Positions 32,311 through 41,486 of a stretch of DNA of 64,000 bases are shown in pieces. The notes beneath the pieces were generated by a model. It saw only the letters and a program-made list of their open reading frames with translations. It was not told the origin of the DNA and searched no databases. How positions within the stretch are numbered: the stretch's first letter is position 1; each line of letters starts with the position of its first letter. Both the position numbers and the translations under genes were made by a program. This stretch comes from Marinobacter sediminum (GTDB lineage Bacteria; Pseudomonadota; Gammaproteobacteria; Pseudomonadales; Oleiphilaceae), in assembly GCF_023657445.1 (NCBI RefSeq), contig NZ_JAGTWY010000001.1, forward strand, positions 3,658,001-3,722,000. Direction: 5' to 3'.

Positions 32311-32703
32311 ATGAGAGTTATTATTCGTTATTTTTTCCGCACCCTACGCCTGATTCTGACACCCTTCATGCTGCTCAGTGAAAAGCTAAGCACGCCTAAA
32401 AGCGTGACCCGGACGGCTGAAGAGCAGGCCCTCGCCGACGAGGCCAGCAAACATCTCGCGCTTTACCAGTTCAGCGCCTGCCCGTTCTGCATCAAAGTAC
32501 GCAAGGAAATCGCCCGACTTGGCCTGAACATTGAAACCCGCAATGCCCAGCATGACCCGCAGCATCGTGCGGCACTGGAGGCAGGTGGCGGCCGCATCAA
32601 AGTGCCCTGCCTGAAGATTCAGCAGGATGATGGCAGTCAGCGCTGGCTGTACGAGTCCGCCGAGATCAATGCATGGCTGCAGGAACGATTCGAACCGGCC
32701 TGA
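32311..32703 (+). CDS. Glutaredoxin-domain protein with N-terminal membrane segment
   Basis: Protein of 130 residues. Residues 1-25 are a hydrophobic basic-flanked segment (VIIRYFFRTLRLILTPFMLL), probably a membrane anchor. Residues 50-130 form a glutaredoxin fold with the CPFC dithiol in YQFSACPFCIKVRKEI, the IKVPCL cis-Pro region, and the WLYESAEINAWL C-terminal helix. Role: reduction of disulfides or glutathionylated proteins near the inner membrane. It is a single gene. Confidence 0.88.
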   Translation: MRVIIRYFFRTLRLILTPFMLLSEKLSTPKSVTRTAEEQALADEASKHLALYQFSACPFCIKVRKEIARLGLNIETRNAQHDPQHRAALEAGGGRIKVPCLKIQQDDGSQRWLYESAEINAWLQERFEPA

Positions 32704-32801
32704 TCGCAGTCGCTGATTTGCAAAGGTCAGGTTTTTGATCCGCGGAAAATATCGCCATCCAGGTTGGACACACCATGGACACAATTTGGGCACAGACAAA
32801 C

Positions 32802-32832
32802 AAAAAAGGCCTGCGTTTTCACGCAAGCCTTT
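32802..32832 (-). terminator. Terminator downstream of tRNA-Arg
   Basis: Hairpin with arms AAAGGC...GCCTTT and an inner TGCGT/ACGCA stem, loop TTTC; on the reverse strand it ends in a six-base T-run. It lies nine bases beyond the tRNA CCA end. Confidence 0.8.
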
Positions 32833-32840
32833 GGGAATAA

Positions 32841-32917
32841 TGGCCCGCCCGTCAGGATTCGAACCTGAGACCTCCGCCTCCGGAGGGCGGCGCTCTATCC
32901 AGCTGAGCTACGGGCGG
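32841..32917 (-). tRNA. tRNA-Arg (anticodon CCG)
   Basis: Complete 77-base cloverleaf on the reverse strand: acceptor arm CCGCCCG/CGGGCGG, D arm GCTC/GAGC, anticodon stem CCGCC/GGCGG with loop CTCCGGA (anticodon CCG, reading CGG), T loop TTCGAAT and an encoded CCA. Confidence 0.97.
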
Positions 32918-33014
32918 AACGAAAGTTAACGGCAGTGCGTTAATTTCGAGTGCGCAATCTTACGTGCGCAGCAGGACTCTGTCCAGCCCCGAATCCAACT
33001 CCGGGGCGAGGTTT

Positions 33015-33557
33015 CTATGATGGGTACAGTGGCTCAGGCTTAAGGCTGACCAGTGCGTCTTCGTTGCTGACCGATACTTCGCCATCCTGAATGGTGACCT
33101 GGTAGTTCATGGTCCGCTGGACGAGCTTTGCCAGTGCCTCGGTATCGTCCTGGGACAGGTTGATAATGGTCAGGTTATCGAATCGTTTCAGCTTTGTTTG
33201 ATGCTTTTCCCACCAGAGGGGAACGGCGCGCCCGCCATAGGTATAGAGAATGACCTGCTGAGCCCGGTTACAGGCTTTGCGCAGGCGACCTTCCTCAGGC
33301 AGGCCCAGCTCAATCCAGATCTCGATCTCATCGCTGAGGCTTTTCTGCCAGAGTTCGGGCTCGTCGTCGGTGCTGAGGCCCTTGGTGAACTCCAGATGCT
33401 CACTGGCATTCACGGCGAAAGCCAGCAGGCGGATCATCATGCGCTCATCGGTTTCCGAAGGGTGTTGCGCAATGGTGAGCTGATGGTCCGCGTAGTAGTG
33501 ACGGTCCATGTCCGCGATGTTGAGGGTCGCCTTGTAAATGGTTGCTTTGAGCGCCAT
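33015..33557 (-). CDS. yaeQ: YaeQ family protein
   Basis: Protein of 180 residues of the YaeQ family, whose structure is a PD-(D/E)XK nuclease-like fold of unknown role. Family blocks: MALKATIYKATLNIADMDRH, SETDERMMIRLLAFA, DEPELWQKSL-SDEIEIWIELGLP and ILYTYGGRAVPLWW. Length matches E. coli YaeQ (181). It is a single gene between the tRNA and the cid pair. Confidence 0.95.
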   Translation of the reverse strand: MALKATIYKATLNIADMDRHYYADHQLTIAQHPSETDERMMIRLLAFAVNASEHLEFTKGLSTDDEPELWQKSLSDEIEIWIELGLPEEGRLRKACNRAQQVILYTYGGRAVPLWWEKHQTKLKRFDNLTIINLSQDDTEALAKLVQRTMNYQVTIQDGEVSVSNEDALVSLKPEPLYPS

Positions 33558-33632
33558 GTGCTTTCCGGATTGGTATCAAACTGTTGGTATGCGCTAGTGT
33601 AGTGCAATTCTGTCTTTGGTGATCATGACCAC

Positions 33633-33998
33633 ATGCCCATGTTGCGCGGATTTTTGATTCTGGTGCTGTTCTTTTTGCTCGGCGAAGCCGTCCGGCTGGT
33701 GTTTCTGTTGCCGGTCAGTGGCGGAGTGTTGGGCATGATGGCGATGACCCTGACCCTGATGGTGACGGGAGGCGTCAGCGAGGAGCTGGCATCGGCGAGC
33801 CAGGGGCTGATTTCGGTGCTGGTCTTGCTGATCATGCCCGGGGTGGTTGGCGTTTTTTTTACCGCTGATCAGTTTCAGGGCCAATGGCTGGCCGTTGGGG
33901 CTGCGTTGCTGGTTGGTACCTTCTTGAGTGTGCTGACGACATTGTTGCTGATGAAGTTTCTGATTCGGGCCGGTACCCGGAGCCAAGCCAATGACTGA
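33633..33998 (+). CDS. CidA/LrgA family holin-like protein
   Basis: Inner-membrane protein of 121 residues with four helices. RGFLILVLFFLLGEAVRLVF and LPVSGGVLGMMAMTLTLMV show the GE...LP-P/SG-V-GM pattern of the CidA/LrgA family (UPF0299). In bacteria these proteins form a pair with CidB/LrgB linked to murein hydrolase activity or metabolite export. A second ATG two codons in is an alternative start. The 3' end overlaps the lrgB-like gene by eight bases. Confidence 0.9.
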   Translation: MPMLRGFLILVLFFLLGEAVRLVFLLPVSGGVLGMMAMTLTLMVTGGVSEELASASQGLISVLVLLIMPGVVGVFFTADQFQGQWLAVGAALLVGTFLSVLTTLLLMKFLIRAGTRSQAND

Positions 33999-34713
33999 GT
34001 TGCCTGAGCGCTTGCTCTCCATGATGGATACGCTCTCGGCCAGCCCGGCCCTGGCTATTGGCCTGACTTTAGGCGCCTTCTTCGCCGGTAACTGGGGCTT
34101 CGCCCGTATGGGCCGTCCACTGTGGCTGCCACCGGTGGTTCTTTCCGCCGTTCTGCTGTCGGCGACCATTGCTGTCCTGTCGCTGGATTACGCGCGCTAC
34201 CAGGACGGTGCAGAATGGCTGAGGGTTCTGCTGGGGCCGGCGACGGTGGCCCTCGGTATTCCGCTCTATCAACAGATGCACCACATCCGGGCGTTATGGC
34301 GTCCGATCCTGTGCACCTTGCCTCTGGCCGCCACACTGGCGGCCGTCTATGCGGTGGTTATCGCCTGGGGCCTGGGGGCGACGCCGGAAGTGCTGGCGTC
34401 CCTGGCGCCGAAATCGGTAACGGCCCCCATCGCGATCGGTATTACCAAAGAGTTGGGCGGTTCTGTGCCCCTGATGATGGGTGGGCTGCTGATCACCGGT
34501 GTCGTCGCAACCCTGTTCGTTGACCTGCTGTCGGGGCTGCTGTCGATATCGGATGAGCGTATTCGGGGGTTTGCGCTGGGGCTGAACGGCCATGCCATTG
34601 GCACAGCCCGGGCATTTGAGATCAGCCCTACCGCCGGCGCATTTGCTTCGCTTGGCATGGGGCTGACGGGGGTCTTCACGGCCCTGATTCTGCCGCTGGT
34701 TTTTCACCTGTAA
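33991..34713 (+). CDS. CidB/LrgB family membrane protein
   Basis: Integral membrane protein of 240 residues with about seven helices. The hallmark LAPKSVTAPIAIGITKELGG plus LNGHAIGTARAFE near the C-terminus identify the LrgB/CidB family (YohK in E. coli). Partner of the preceding holin-like protein. ATG at 33991 inside the 3' end of the cidA-like gene suggests coupled translation. Confidence 0.94.
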   Translation: MTELPERLLSMMDTLSASPALAIGLTLGAFFAGNWGFARMGRPLWLPPVVLSAVLLSATIAVLSLDYARYQDGAEWLRVLLGPATVALGIPLYQQMHHIRALWRPILCTLPLAATLAAVYAVVIAWGLGATPEVLASLAPKSVTAPIAIGITKELGGSVPLMMGGLLITGVVATLFVDLLSGLLSISDERIRGFALGLNGHAIGTARAFEISPTAGAFASLGMGLTGVFTALILPLVFHL

Positions 34714-34869
34714 TTCCCGCCCCAAATCAGGTCATTCACTTCACGAATAACGCCATGTTGCAATTTCGATTGCTGTTAGGGGTTTCCCCGACTAGTTTTT
34801 AGCGCAGACATCTGGAGCGAAGTTGCGCCGATGTGCCGTAAAATTCTTAAAACAGCGACGGAAAACGCG

Positions 34870-36432
34870 ATGAAGAAACTACTGACAGCTTTTGTTGGTT
34901 CCATGGCCCTGGCCGCCGCCCCGATGGCGATGTCCGCCGAGGCGAACAAGGAACTGAAAATGGCGTACGACGCCGACCCCGTGACACTGGATATCCATGA
35001 GCAGCTTTCCGGCGGCATGTTGCAGTTGAGCCACATGACCTTCGACCCGCTGCTGCGCTGGACCAAAGACCTTGGCTTTGAGGCACGTCTGGCCGAGAGC
35101 TGGGCGCGTATCGACGAAAACACGATGCGCTTCAAACTGCGTGAGGGCGTGAAGTTCCACTCTGGCAACGAGCTCACCACCAAGGATGTGAAATTCACTT
35201 TTGAGCGTCTGAAGCAGAGCCAGGACTTCAAGGCCATCTTCAAGCCGTTCAGTGATATCAAGGTTATCGACGATTACACCTTTGAGCTGGTGACCCGTGA
35301 GCCATACCCTCTGCTGCTGAACACGGCTACCTACATCTTCCCGATGGATAGCGAGTTCTACACCGGCAAGACCGAAGACGGCAAGGACAAGAGTGCCATC
35401 ACCAAGCATGGCAACTCCTACGCTTCCGAGCATTTGTCCGGCACTGGCCCTTACGTTGTCGCTGAACGTCGGCAAGGTGTGCGTGTCGAGTTCGAGCGTT
35501 TTGACGACTATTGGGATGCCGCGTCTCCGGGCAATGTCGGCAAAATCGTGCTGACTCCGATCAAGGAGAACAATACCCGCGTATCTGCGCTGCTCTCCGG
35601 CGGTGTTGATTTCATCGCACCGGTACCGCCGACCGACCTGGAACGTATCCGTCGTGACGAGAACTCCAGCCTGGTTACCATGAGCGGTACCCGCATCATC
35701 CTCTTTCACATGAATCAGGACCGTGTCGAAGCGTTCAAAGACCCGAAAGTTCGTCAGGCCGTTGCCTATGCCATCAACCAGGAAGGCATCGCCGCCAAAA
35801 TCATGAAGGGCTTTGCGACTCCGGCGGCCCAGATGTCACCGACTGGCTACCAGGGTCACAATGAGTCCCTGAAGCCTCGCTTTGATGTGGCAAAAGCCCA
35901 GCAGCTGATGAAAGAAGCCGGCTATGAGGACGGTTTCACCATCACCATGATGGCGCCGAACAACCGCTACGTGAATGACGACAAAATCGCACAGGCGGTC
36001 GCGGCCATGCTGGCTCGTATTAACATCAAGGTGGACCTGAAGACTCTGCCCAAGGCCCAGTACTGGCCTGAGTACGACGATCGCGCCGCTGACATGATGA
36101 TGATTGGCTGGCACGCGGATACCGAGGATTCCGCCAACTTCTATGAGTTCCTGACATTCTGCCCGGATGCGGAAAGTGGTGCGGGCCAGTACAACGCCGG
36201 CAACTACTGCAACCCGGAAGTCGATGCTCTGGTGAACAAGGCCAACGTCGAAACCGATCTGGATAAGCGGACTGCCATGCTGAAGGAAGTTGAGCAGCGT
36301 CTGTATGACGAGGCCGCTTTCGTCCCTCTGCACTGGCAGGACCTGGCCTGGGCCAGCAAGAAAAACGTGAAGATTGAGGAAATCCTCAACGTGATGAACT
36401 TCCCGTACCTGGGTGACCTGGTCGTGGAGTAA
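34870..36432 (+). CDS. Dipeptide/oligopeptide ABC transporter substrate-binding protein (DppA/OppA family)
   Basis: Periplasmic SBP_bac_5 protein of 520 residues. The ATG at 34870 starts a signal peptide ending in PMAMSAEA; an in-frame ATG at 34831 lacks a signal arrangement. Typical segments: LKMAYDADPVTLDIHEQLSG, FEARLAESWARIDENTMRFK with LREGVKFHSGNELTTKDV (SBP_bac_5 signature), and LSGTGPYVV. Directly followed by a hairpin and dppBCDF-type genes. Peptide ligand is inferred from the downstream PepQ and transporter class. Confidence 0.92.
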   Translation: MKKLLTAFVGSMALAAAPMAMSAEANKELKMAYDADPVTLDIHEQLSGGMLQLSHMTFDPLLRWTKDLGFEARLAESWARIDENTMRFKLREGVKFHSGNELTTKDVKFTFERLKQSQDFKAIFKPFSDIKVIDDYTFELVTREPYPLLLNTATYIFPMDSEFYTGKTEDGKDKSAITKHGNSYASEHLSGTGPYVVAERRQGVRVEFERFDDYWDAASPGNVGKIVLTPIKENNTRVSALLSGGVDFIAPVPPTDLERIRRDENSSLVTMSGTRIILFHMNQDRVEAFKDPKVRQAVAYAINQEGIAAKIMKGFATPAAQMSPTGYQGHNESLKPRFDVAKAQQLMKEAGYEDGFTITMMAPNNRYVNDDKIAQAVAAMLARINIKVDLKTLPKAQYWPEYDDRAADMMMIGWHADTEDSANFYEFLTFCPDAESGAGQYNAGNYCNPEVDALVNKANVETDLDKRTAMLKEVEQRLYDEAAFVPLHWQDLAWASKKNVKIEEILNVMNFPYLGDLVVE

Positions 36433-36447
36433 CAGCCGCTATGGGCG

Positions 36448-36484
36448 GGCCGGCTTCGGATCAGTCTGGAGCCGGCCTTTTGTT
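36448..36484 (+). terminator. Intra-operon hairpin with T-run between binding protein and permease
   Basis: GGCCGGCT (36448-36455) pairs perfectly with AGCCGGCC (36470-36477), followed by TTTTGTTT. It is a typical partial terminator or stabilising hairpin that lets the binding protein be made in excess over the permeases. Confidence 0.75.
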
Positions 36485-36508
36485 TGCAGCTTTATCCGGA
36501 AATATTCC

Positions 36509-37558
36509 ATGTTAGCGTTTTTGGTTCAGCGGATATCCCAGGCCTTGCTGGTCATGTTTGTGATCAGTGTGATTGCCTTCGCCATTCAGGATGGCCTTGG
36601 AGACCCGCTTCAACAGATGGTGGGTATGTCCGTTTCCCAGGATGAGCGGGAAGCTATCCGTGAAGAAATGGGGCTGAATGACTCATTGGTCGTGCAGTAC
36701 CTGCGGTTTGCGGGTAACGCCCTGCAGGGCGATCTGGGGACGTCCTATTTTTACGGTAAACCCACCCTTGATGTGATTCTCGAACACCTGCCGGCCACGC
36801 TGGAGCTGGTCATTGGTGCCAGTCTGATTATCATCGTGTTTTCGGTGCCCATTGGTGTCTATGCCGCCATCCGGCCACAGGCGTGGCTATCCAAATTCTT
36901 TATGGGCGTCAGCACCGTGGGGATTTCCATCCCCGTGTTCCTGACGGCCATTGTCTTGATTCAGCTGTTTTCTATCGGTGTCACCGTGGACGGGTTCCCG
37001 GCGGATACCGGCTGGGGCAGCTGGCTGAACGGGGCCTTATCCACTGACGGCGGCCTGCCTTCCTATGGTCGTGGCGACGAACTGACGCCACTGTTCGGCA
37101 CCTGGGACTCCGGCTTTTTCTCCCAGAGTGGCATCCTGCATCTGATCCTGCCGTCGGTGTCCCTGGCATCCATCATGCTGCCGCTGTTTATCCGTCTGAT
37201 CCGGGCGGAAATGATGGAAGTGCTTCAGAGTGACTATATCCGGTACGCCCGCGCCAAGGGCCTGAGTTCGGCCCGCATCAACTTCCTTCACGCCCTCAAG
37301 AACACCATGTTGCCGGTGATCACCGTGGGTGGTGTGCAGATTGGCATTATGGTGGCGTACACCATCCTCACGGAGACGGTGTTCCAGTGGCCCGGTGTCG
37401 GGCTGATGTTCCTGGAAGCGATCACCCGCAGTGATATTCCCCTGATTGTGGCTTACCTGATGGTGGTGGGTCTGATTTTCGTAATTACCAACACGGTGGT
37501 GGACCTGGTCTACGGGCTGGTGAACCCCACGGTAAAACTGACAGGTAAGAAAGCATGA
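36509..37558 (+). CDS. Peptide ABC transporter permease (DppB family)
   Basis: Membrane subunit of 349 residues with six helices. MLAFLVQRISQALLVMFVIS is the standard DppB start; the coupling motif is YIRYARAKGLSSARINFLHA. The ATG at 36509 is preferred over an upstream in-frame ATG (36413) inside the previous gene. It contains an extra periplasmic loop of about 50 residues around FPADTGWGSWLNGALSTDGG, longer than in E. coli DppB. The stop overlaps dppC by four bases. Confidence 0.92.
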   Translation: MLAFLVQRISQALLVMFVISVIAFAIQDGLGDPLQQMVGMSVSQDEREAIREEMGLNDSLVVQYLRFAGNALQGDLGTSYFYGKPTLDVILEHLPATLELVIGASLIIIVFSVPIGVYAAIRPQAWLSKFFMGVSTVGISIPVFLTAIVLIQLFSIGVTVDGFPADTGWGSWLNGALSTDGGLPSYGRGDELTPLFGTWDSGFFSQSGILHLILPSVSLASIMLPLFIRLIRAEMMEVLQSDYIRYARAKGLSSARINFLHALKNTMLPVITVGGVQIGIMVAYTILTETVFQWPGVGLMFLEAITRSDIPLIVAYLMVVGLIFVITNTVVDLVYGLVNPTVKLTGKKA

Positions 37559-38487
37559 CGACGGCGACTCTTTCACGCTGGGATCGCTTTCGCGAGTCCT
37601 TCCTCTGGTACAGTTTCAAACGCGACAAGGTCGCCATCGTAAGCTTCACGGTGTTGCTGCTGATGGTGCTGGCGGCGGTCTTTGCGCCGTTGCTGGCGCC
37701 TGCCGATCCCTACGATCTGGCCCAGATCAACATCATGAACTCGGAGATGCCGCCGGTGGGTATGGATGGCGCTGACCCGGCATTCCCGCTTGGCACAGAT
37801 GCCCAGGGCCGGGATCTGCTCTCCACCATTCTCTATGGCACCCGGGTATCCCTGCTGATCGGTTTTGGCGCAGTGGTACTCCAGGCCGCGTTGGGTATCC
37901 TTTTCGGGTTGCTTGCGGGTTACCTCGGCGGCCGGGTGGATTCCATCCTGATGCGAATCGCCGACGTGCAGTTGTCCTTCTCCACCCTGATGGTGGCCAT
38001 CATTGTCGGCGCGGTGTTCAAGGCCAGCTTTGGCAACCTGATGTTCGGTGAGGTCGCCATCTACATGCTGATTTTTATTATCGGCGTGGCCGAGTGGCCC
38101 CAGATCGCCCGGACGGTGCGGGCGTCTGTGCTGGCAGAGAAGAAAAAGGAATACGTGGACGCGGCCAAGGTCATGGGGTTCCGGACCGGCCGGATCATGT
38201 TTCGGCATATTCTGCCTAACACCCTGTCGCCAATCTTTGTGATTGGCACGGTTCAGATCGCCAATGCGATCATTTCCGAGGCGGCGCTGTCGTTCCTTGG
38301 CCTTGGCATGCCAGAGACCCAGCCATCATTGGGGTCCCTGATCAAGTCTGGCTTCGATTACATCCAGAGCGGTTCCTGGTGGATTACTCTGATTCCCGGC
38401 CTGGTGCTGGTGGTTCTCGTGCTGGTCATTAACCTGTTGGGTGACTGGTTGCGGGATGTCATGAACCCACGGCTGTATAAGGGGTAA
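37555..38487 (+). CDS. Peptide ABC transporter permease (DppC family)
   Basis: Membrane subunit of 310 residues. An N-terminal cytoplasmic segment leads into the first helix (FTVLLLMVLAAVFAPLLAP), then FPLGTDAQGRDLLSTILYG, the DppC hallmark. The coupling loop is YVDAAKVMGFRTGRIMFRHI, and ISEAALSFLGLGMPETQPSL ends the conserved core. ATGA overlap with dppB; six bases before the first ATPase gene. Confidence 0.94.
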   Translation: MTTATLSRWDRFRESFLWYSFKRDKVAIVSFTVLLLMVLAAVFAPLLAPADPYDLAQINIMNSEMPPVGMDGADPAFPLGTDAQGRDLLSTILYGTRVSLLIGFGAVVLQAALGILFGLLAGYLGGRVDSILMRIADVQLSFSTLMVAIIVGAVFKASFGNLMFGEVAIYMLIFIIGVAEWPQIARTVRASVLAEKKKEYVDAAKVMGFRTGRIMFRHILPNTLSPIFVIGTVQIANAIISEAALSFLGLGMPETQPSLGSLIKSGFDYIQSGSWWITLIPGLVLVVLVLVINLLGDWLRDVMNPRLYKG

Positions 38488-38492
38488 ACGCC

Positions 38493-39491
38493 ATGCCATT
38501 GCTGGAAGTAAAAGACCTTGATGTCCGGTTCGCGGTGCGCGGCGGTGACCTTACCGCCCTCCGTGGTATCAGTTTCAGCCTCGATAAGGGCGAACGCCTT
38601 GGCCTCGTGGGTGAATCCGGTGCCGGTAAGTCGGTGGCGGCCTTCTCCATCCTCAATCTGATTGCCCGGCCCGGTTACATTGCCGGTGGCCAGATTCTGT
38701 TTGAAGGCAAAGACCTGGCAGCCATGAGCGAGCGTGAGTTGCGGAAAATCCGTGGCAATCGCATCGCCATGATTTTCCAGGATCCGATGATGACACTGAA
38801 CCCGGTGCTGACCATCGGTACCCAGATGGTGGAAGCCATCAGGGCCCATCGCCGGATCACCACCAAAGCCGCCCGGGATATTGCCCTGAACAAGTTGCGC
38901 AAGGTGCAGATCCCGTCACCGGAAACGCGACTGGACCAGTACCCTCACGAATTGTCCGGCGGTATGCGTCAGCGGGTGATTATTGCCATCGCACTGCTGC
39001 TGGATCCGGAAATTATTATCGCCGACGAACCGACTACCGCGCTGGATGTGACCATTCAGGCGGAAATCATGGCGTTGCTGCTGGAACTGTGTGAGCAGGA
39101 AAACGTGGCGCTGATGCTGATCACCCATGATCTGGGCGTGGTTTCCCAGGTGACCCAGCGCATGCTGGTGATGTATTCCGGCCGGATCATCGAACAGGGT
39201 CCGACCCGGGAAATCATCAATGATGCCCAGCATCCCTATACCCAGGGACTGATCAACGCACTGCCGCAAATGGGTGAGCCCGGCGAGCGGCTGTTCCAGA
39301 TTCCCGGCGCCATGCCATCCCTGAAAAACGTACCAACGGGCTGTCCGTTCCACCCTCGCTGCAACTTCGCAACGGATCAGTGCAAGCGCACGATGCCTGA
39401 GTATGTGCGCTCCGGGAACGTGAATGTGGCCTGTTATGAAGTCAGTAATCTTATCGAGCAGGAGAAACGCATGCAGGAGGTGGAATCGTGA
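38493..39491 (+). CDS. Peptide ABC transporter ATP-binding protein (DppD family)
   Basis: ATPase of 332 residues. Walker A GESGAGKSV, Q-loop IFQDPMMTLNPVLTIG, signature ELSGGMRQRVIIAIALL, Walker B IIIADEPTTALDVT and the switch ITHDLGVV. The C-terminal oligopeptide/dipeptide extension holds cysteines CPFHPRCNFATDQC that in this family bind a [4Fe-4S] cluster. The stop overlaps the GTG start of the next ATPase gene by four bases (GTGA). Confidence 0.94.
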   Translation: MPLLEVKDLDVRFAVRGGDLTALRGISFSLDKGERLGLVGESGAGKSVAAFSILNLIARPGYIAGGQILFEGKDLAAMSERELRKIRGNRIAMIFQDPMMTLNPVLTIGTQMVEAIRAHRRITTKAARDIALNKLRKVQIPSPETRLDQYPHELSGGMRQRVIIAIALLLDPEIIIADEPTTALDVTIQAEIMALLLELCEQENVALMLITHDLGVVSQVTQRMLVMYSGRIIEQGPTREIINDAQHPYTQGLINALPQMGEPGERLFQIPGAMPSLKNVPTGCPFHPRCNFATDQCKRTMPEYVRSGNVNVACYEVSNLIEQEKRMQEVES

Positions 39492-40507
39492 CCTCCCCGT
39501 CATCCCCCCTGGTAGACATCCGCGGGCTGGAAAAGAAGTTTGACCTTTCCGGGAGTCTGCTGGAGCAGATCTCCTTCAAGAACGGCCGGTTCCATCGTCG
39601 GCAGGAGGCGGTGCACGCGATTAATGGCGTGGACCTCCAGGTGCAGAAAGGCGAGGCACTTTGCGTAGTGGGAGAGTCTGGTTGTGGTAAATCGACGGTG
39701 GCCCGCACCGTTATGGGCTTATTGTCCCCCAGTGCCGGCGAGATCCACTACGACGGCCAGCGCATCGATAACCTGGATGGCAAGGATGTGTTGCCCTACC
39801 GGCGCAAGATGCAGATGATCTTCCAGAACCCCTACGCGTCGTTGAACCCGCGTATGACCATCCAGCAAACGCTGGAAGAGCCCATCCGCTTTCACCAGCC
39901 GGAGGCGTCGCAAATACAGATTCGTGACAAGGTGCATGAGGTCATGCATTCGGTGGGCATCGATATCGACTGGGGAAGCCGGTTTGGTCATGAGTTTTCC
40001 GGAGGGCAGCGTCAGCGTATTGCCATCGCCCGGGCGCTGGCAGTGGATCCGGAGTTTATTGTTGCGGACGAACCGATTTCGGCTCTCGACGTTTCCATTC
40101 AGGCCCAGGTTCTGAACCTGCTGATGGATGCACAGGAAAGTCGCAACCTGACCTACCTGTTCATAACCCATGACCTGGCGGTAGTGGAGCATTTTGGCAC
40201 CCGCGTGGCGGTGATGTACCTCGGCCGGGTGTGTGAGCTGGCAGATACCAAAACCCTGTTCAGCACACCGAGGCATCCATACACCCAGGCGCTGCTGTCG
40301 GCGATTCCCAAGCTTGAGGATGATCGGCCCAGTCACATCCGGTTGCAGGGCGAGGTACCGACACCGGTACAGCTGCCTTCCGGATGCGTATTCCATGGGC
40401 GGTGCCCCTATGCCAACGAGCGTTGCCGGCAGGAGATCCCCCAACTGATTGCTGCCGACGGCGGTGCTCAGGTTGCTTGTCACGCAGTGGAAGAGGGGCG
40501 GTTGTAA
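39488..40507 (+). CDS. Peptide ABC transporter ATP-binding protein (DppF/OppF family)
   Basis: ATPase of 339 residues. GTG start at 39488 overlapping the dppD stop. Walker A GESGCGKST, Q-loop IFQNPYASLNPRMTIQ, signature EFSGGQRQRIAIARALA, Walker B FIVADEPISALDVS, switch ITHDLAVV. The C-terminal CVFHGRCPYANERC cysteines again mark the dipeptide-type extension. Completes the five-gene importer (34870-40507). Confidence 0.94.
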   Translation: MTSPSSPLVDIRGLEKKFDLSGSLLEQISFKNGRFHRRQEAVHAINGVDLQVQKGEALCVVGESGCGKSTVARTVMGLLSPSAGEIHYDGQRIDNLDGKDVLPYRRKMQMIFQNPYASLNPRMTIQQTLEEPIRFHQPEASQIQIRDKVHEVMHSVGIDIDWGSRFGHEFSGGQRQRIAIARALAVDPEFIVADEPISALDVSIQAQVLNLLMDAQESRNLTYLFITHDLAVVEHFGTRVAVMYLGRVCELADTKTLFSTPRHPYTQALLSAIPKLEDDRPSHIRLQGEVPTPVQLPSGCVFHGRCPYANERCRQEIPQLIAADGGAQVACHAVEEGRL

Positions 40508-40565
40508 CGGGGTTGCTGCGATAGGCTATGATGCTTGCAGTTAACCGTTCACCCCTGGGGAGTTC

Positions 40566-41486
40566 ATGGAAATACGCTGGCTTGAAGACTTTATGGCGCT
40601 GGCTCGCACGCGTCATTTCTCACGTGCGGCTGAATTGCAGCACGTGAGCCAGCCTACGTTCAGTCGCCGAATCAGGCTTCTGGAGGAAGCCATGGGCGCC
40701 ACCCTGATCAACCGCCAGACCCTGCCGTTGTCCCTGACTCCGGCGGGGGAAGCCTTCGTGGAATTGTGCGAGCGGGTGACCCGCGATGTCCGGGATACCA
40801 AAGACCGCATTCATGACATGGAGGCGGAAGCCTCGGCACGAATCAGTGTCGGCTCTACCCAGGGCCTGTTCTCCCATTTCTATCAGGCCTGGGCGCGACA
40901 GGCTGGCGTGGCAGAGCGCCTGCAGTTGAATCTCAAGGCGACCAACTGGGTAGGTGAACAGTTTCTGGATGCCCTGGATAACGGCGACTGTGATTTCGTG
41001 CTGTGTTACTGGCACAAGGACCTGCCGTGGGGTGAGCGGCTGATCCCGGAACGTTATGAGTCGATCACGCTGGCACGGGAGTCACTGGTGCCCGTGAGTG
41101 TGGTGGACGAAAACAGCCAGCCGCGGTTCTGCCTGCCTGGAACCACCGAGCAGCCGGTACCGTTGATTGCCTATCATCCGCGCGGGTTTCTTCATTCGGC
41201 CATCGAGGCCCACCTGAGCCGGAGCAAGGTGTCAGCAAACCTGCTGCGGCTGAACGAGAATACCCAGTCCGCCAGTATCAAAGCCCTGGTTAAGCAGGGC
41301 TTTGGTATGGGCTGGCTGCCACAGCGCCTGACAGAAAAAAGCGAGCAATTCGGGAGCCTGGCGCGGGCTGGCGGCGAGCAGTGGGATGTGCCCCTGGAAA
41401 TCCGCCTGATACGTGTGAAGGAGCCTCGCTCCGACGATCTTTTAACACTCTGGAAAACATTGGAAAGCCAACATGCCGGACACTGA
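40566..41486 (+). CDS. LysR-family transcriptional regulator
   Basis: Regulator of 306 residues. The N-terminal winged HTH (residues 1-60) is WLEDFMALARTRHFSRAAEL with QPTFSRRIRLLEEAMGATLI; the rest is the LysR ligand-binding domain with two RD lobes. It starts 58 bases after dppF, and its 3' end overlaps pepQ by 14 bases, so dpp, lysR and pepQ probably form one transcription unit. The regulator likely responds to peptides or amino acids; this is inferred. Confidence 0.93.
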   Translation: MEIRWLEDFMALARTRHFSRAAELQHVSQPTFSRRIRLLEEAMGATLINRQTLPLSLTPAGEAFVELCERVTRDVRDTKDRIHDMEAEASARISVGSTQGLFSHFYQAWARQAGVAERLQLNLKATNWVGEQFLDALDNGDCDFVLCYWHKDLPWGERLIPERYESITLARESLVPVSVVDENSQPRFCLPGTTEQPVPLIAYHPRGFLHSAIEAHLSRSKVSANLLRLNENTQSASIKALVKQGFGMGWLPQRLTEKSEQFGSLARAGGEQWDVPLEIRLIRVKEPRSDDLLTLWKTLESQHAGH

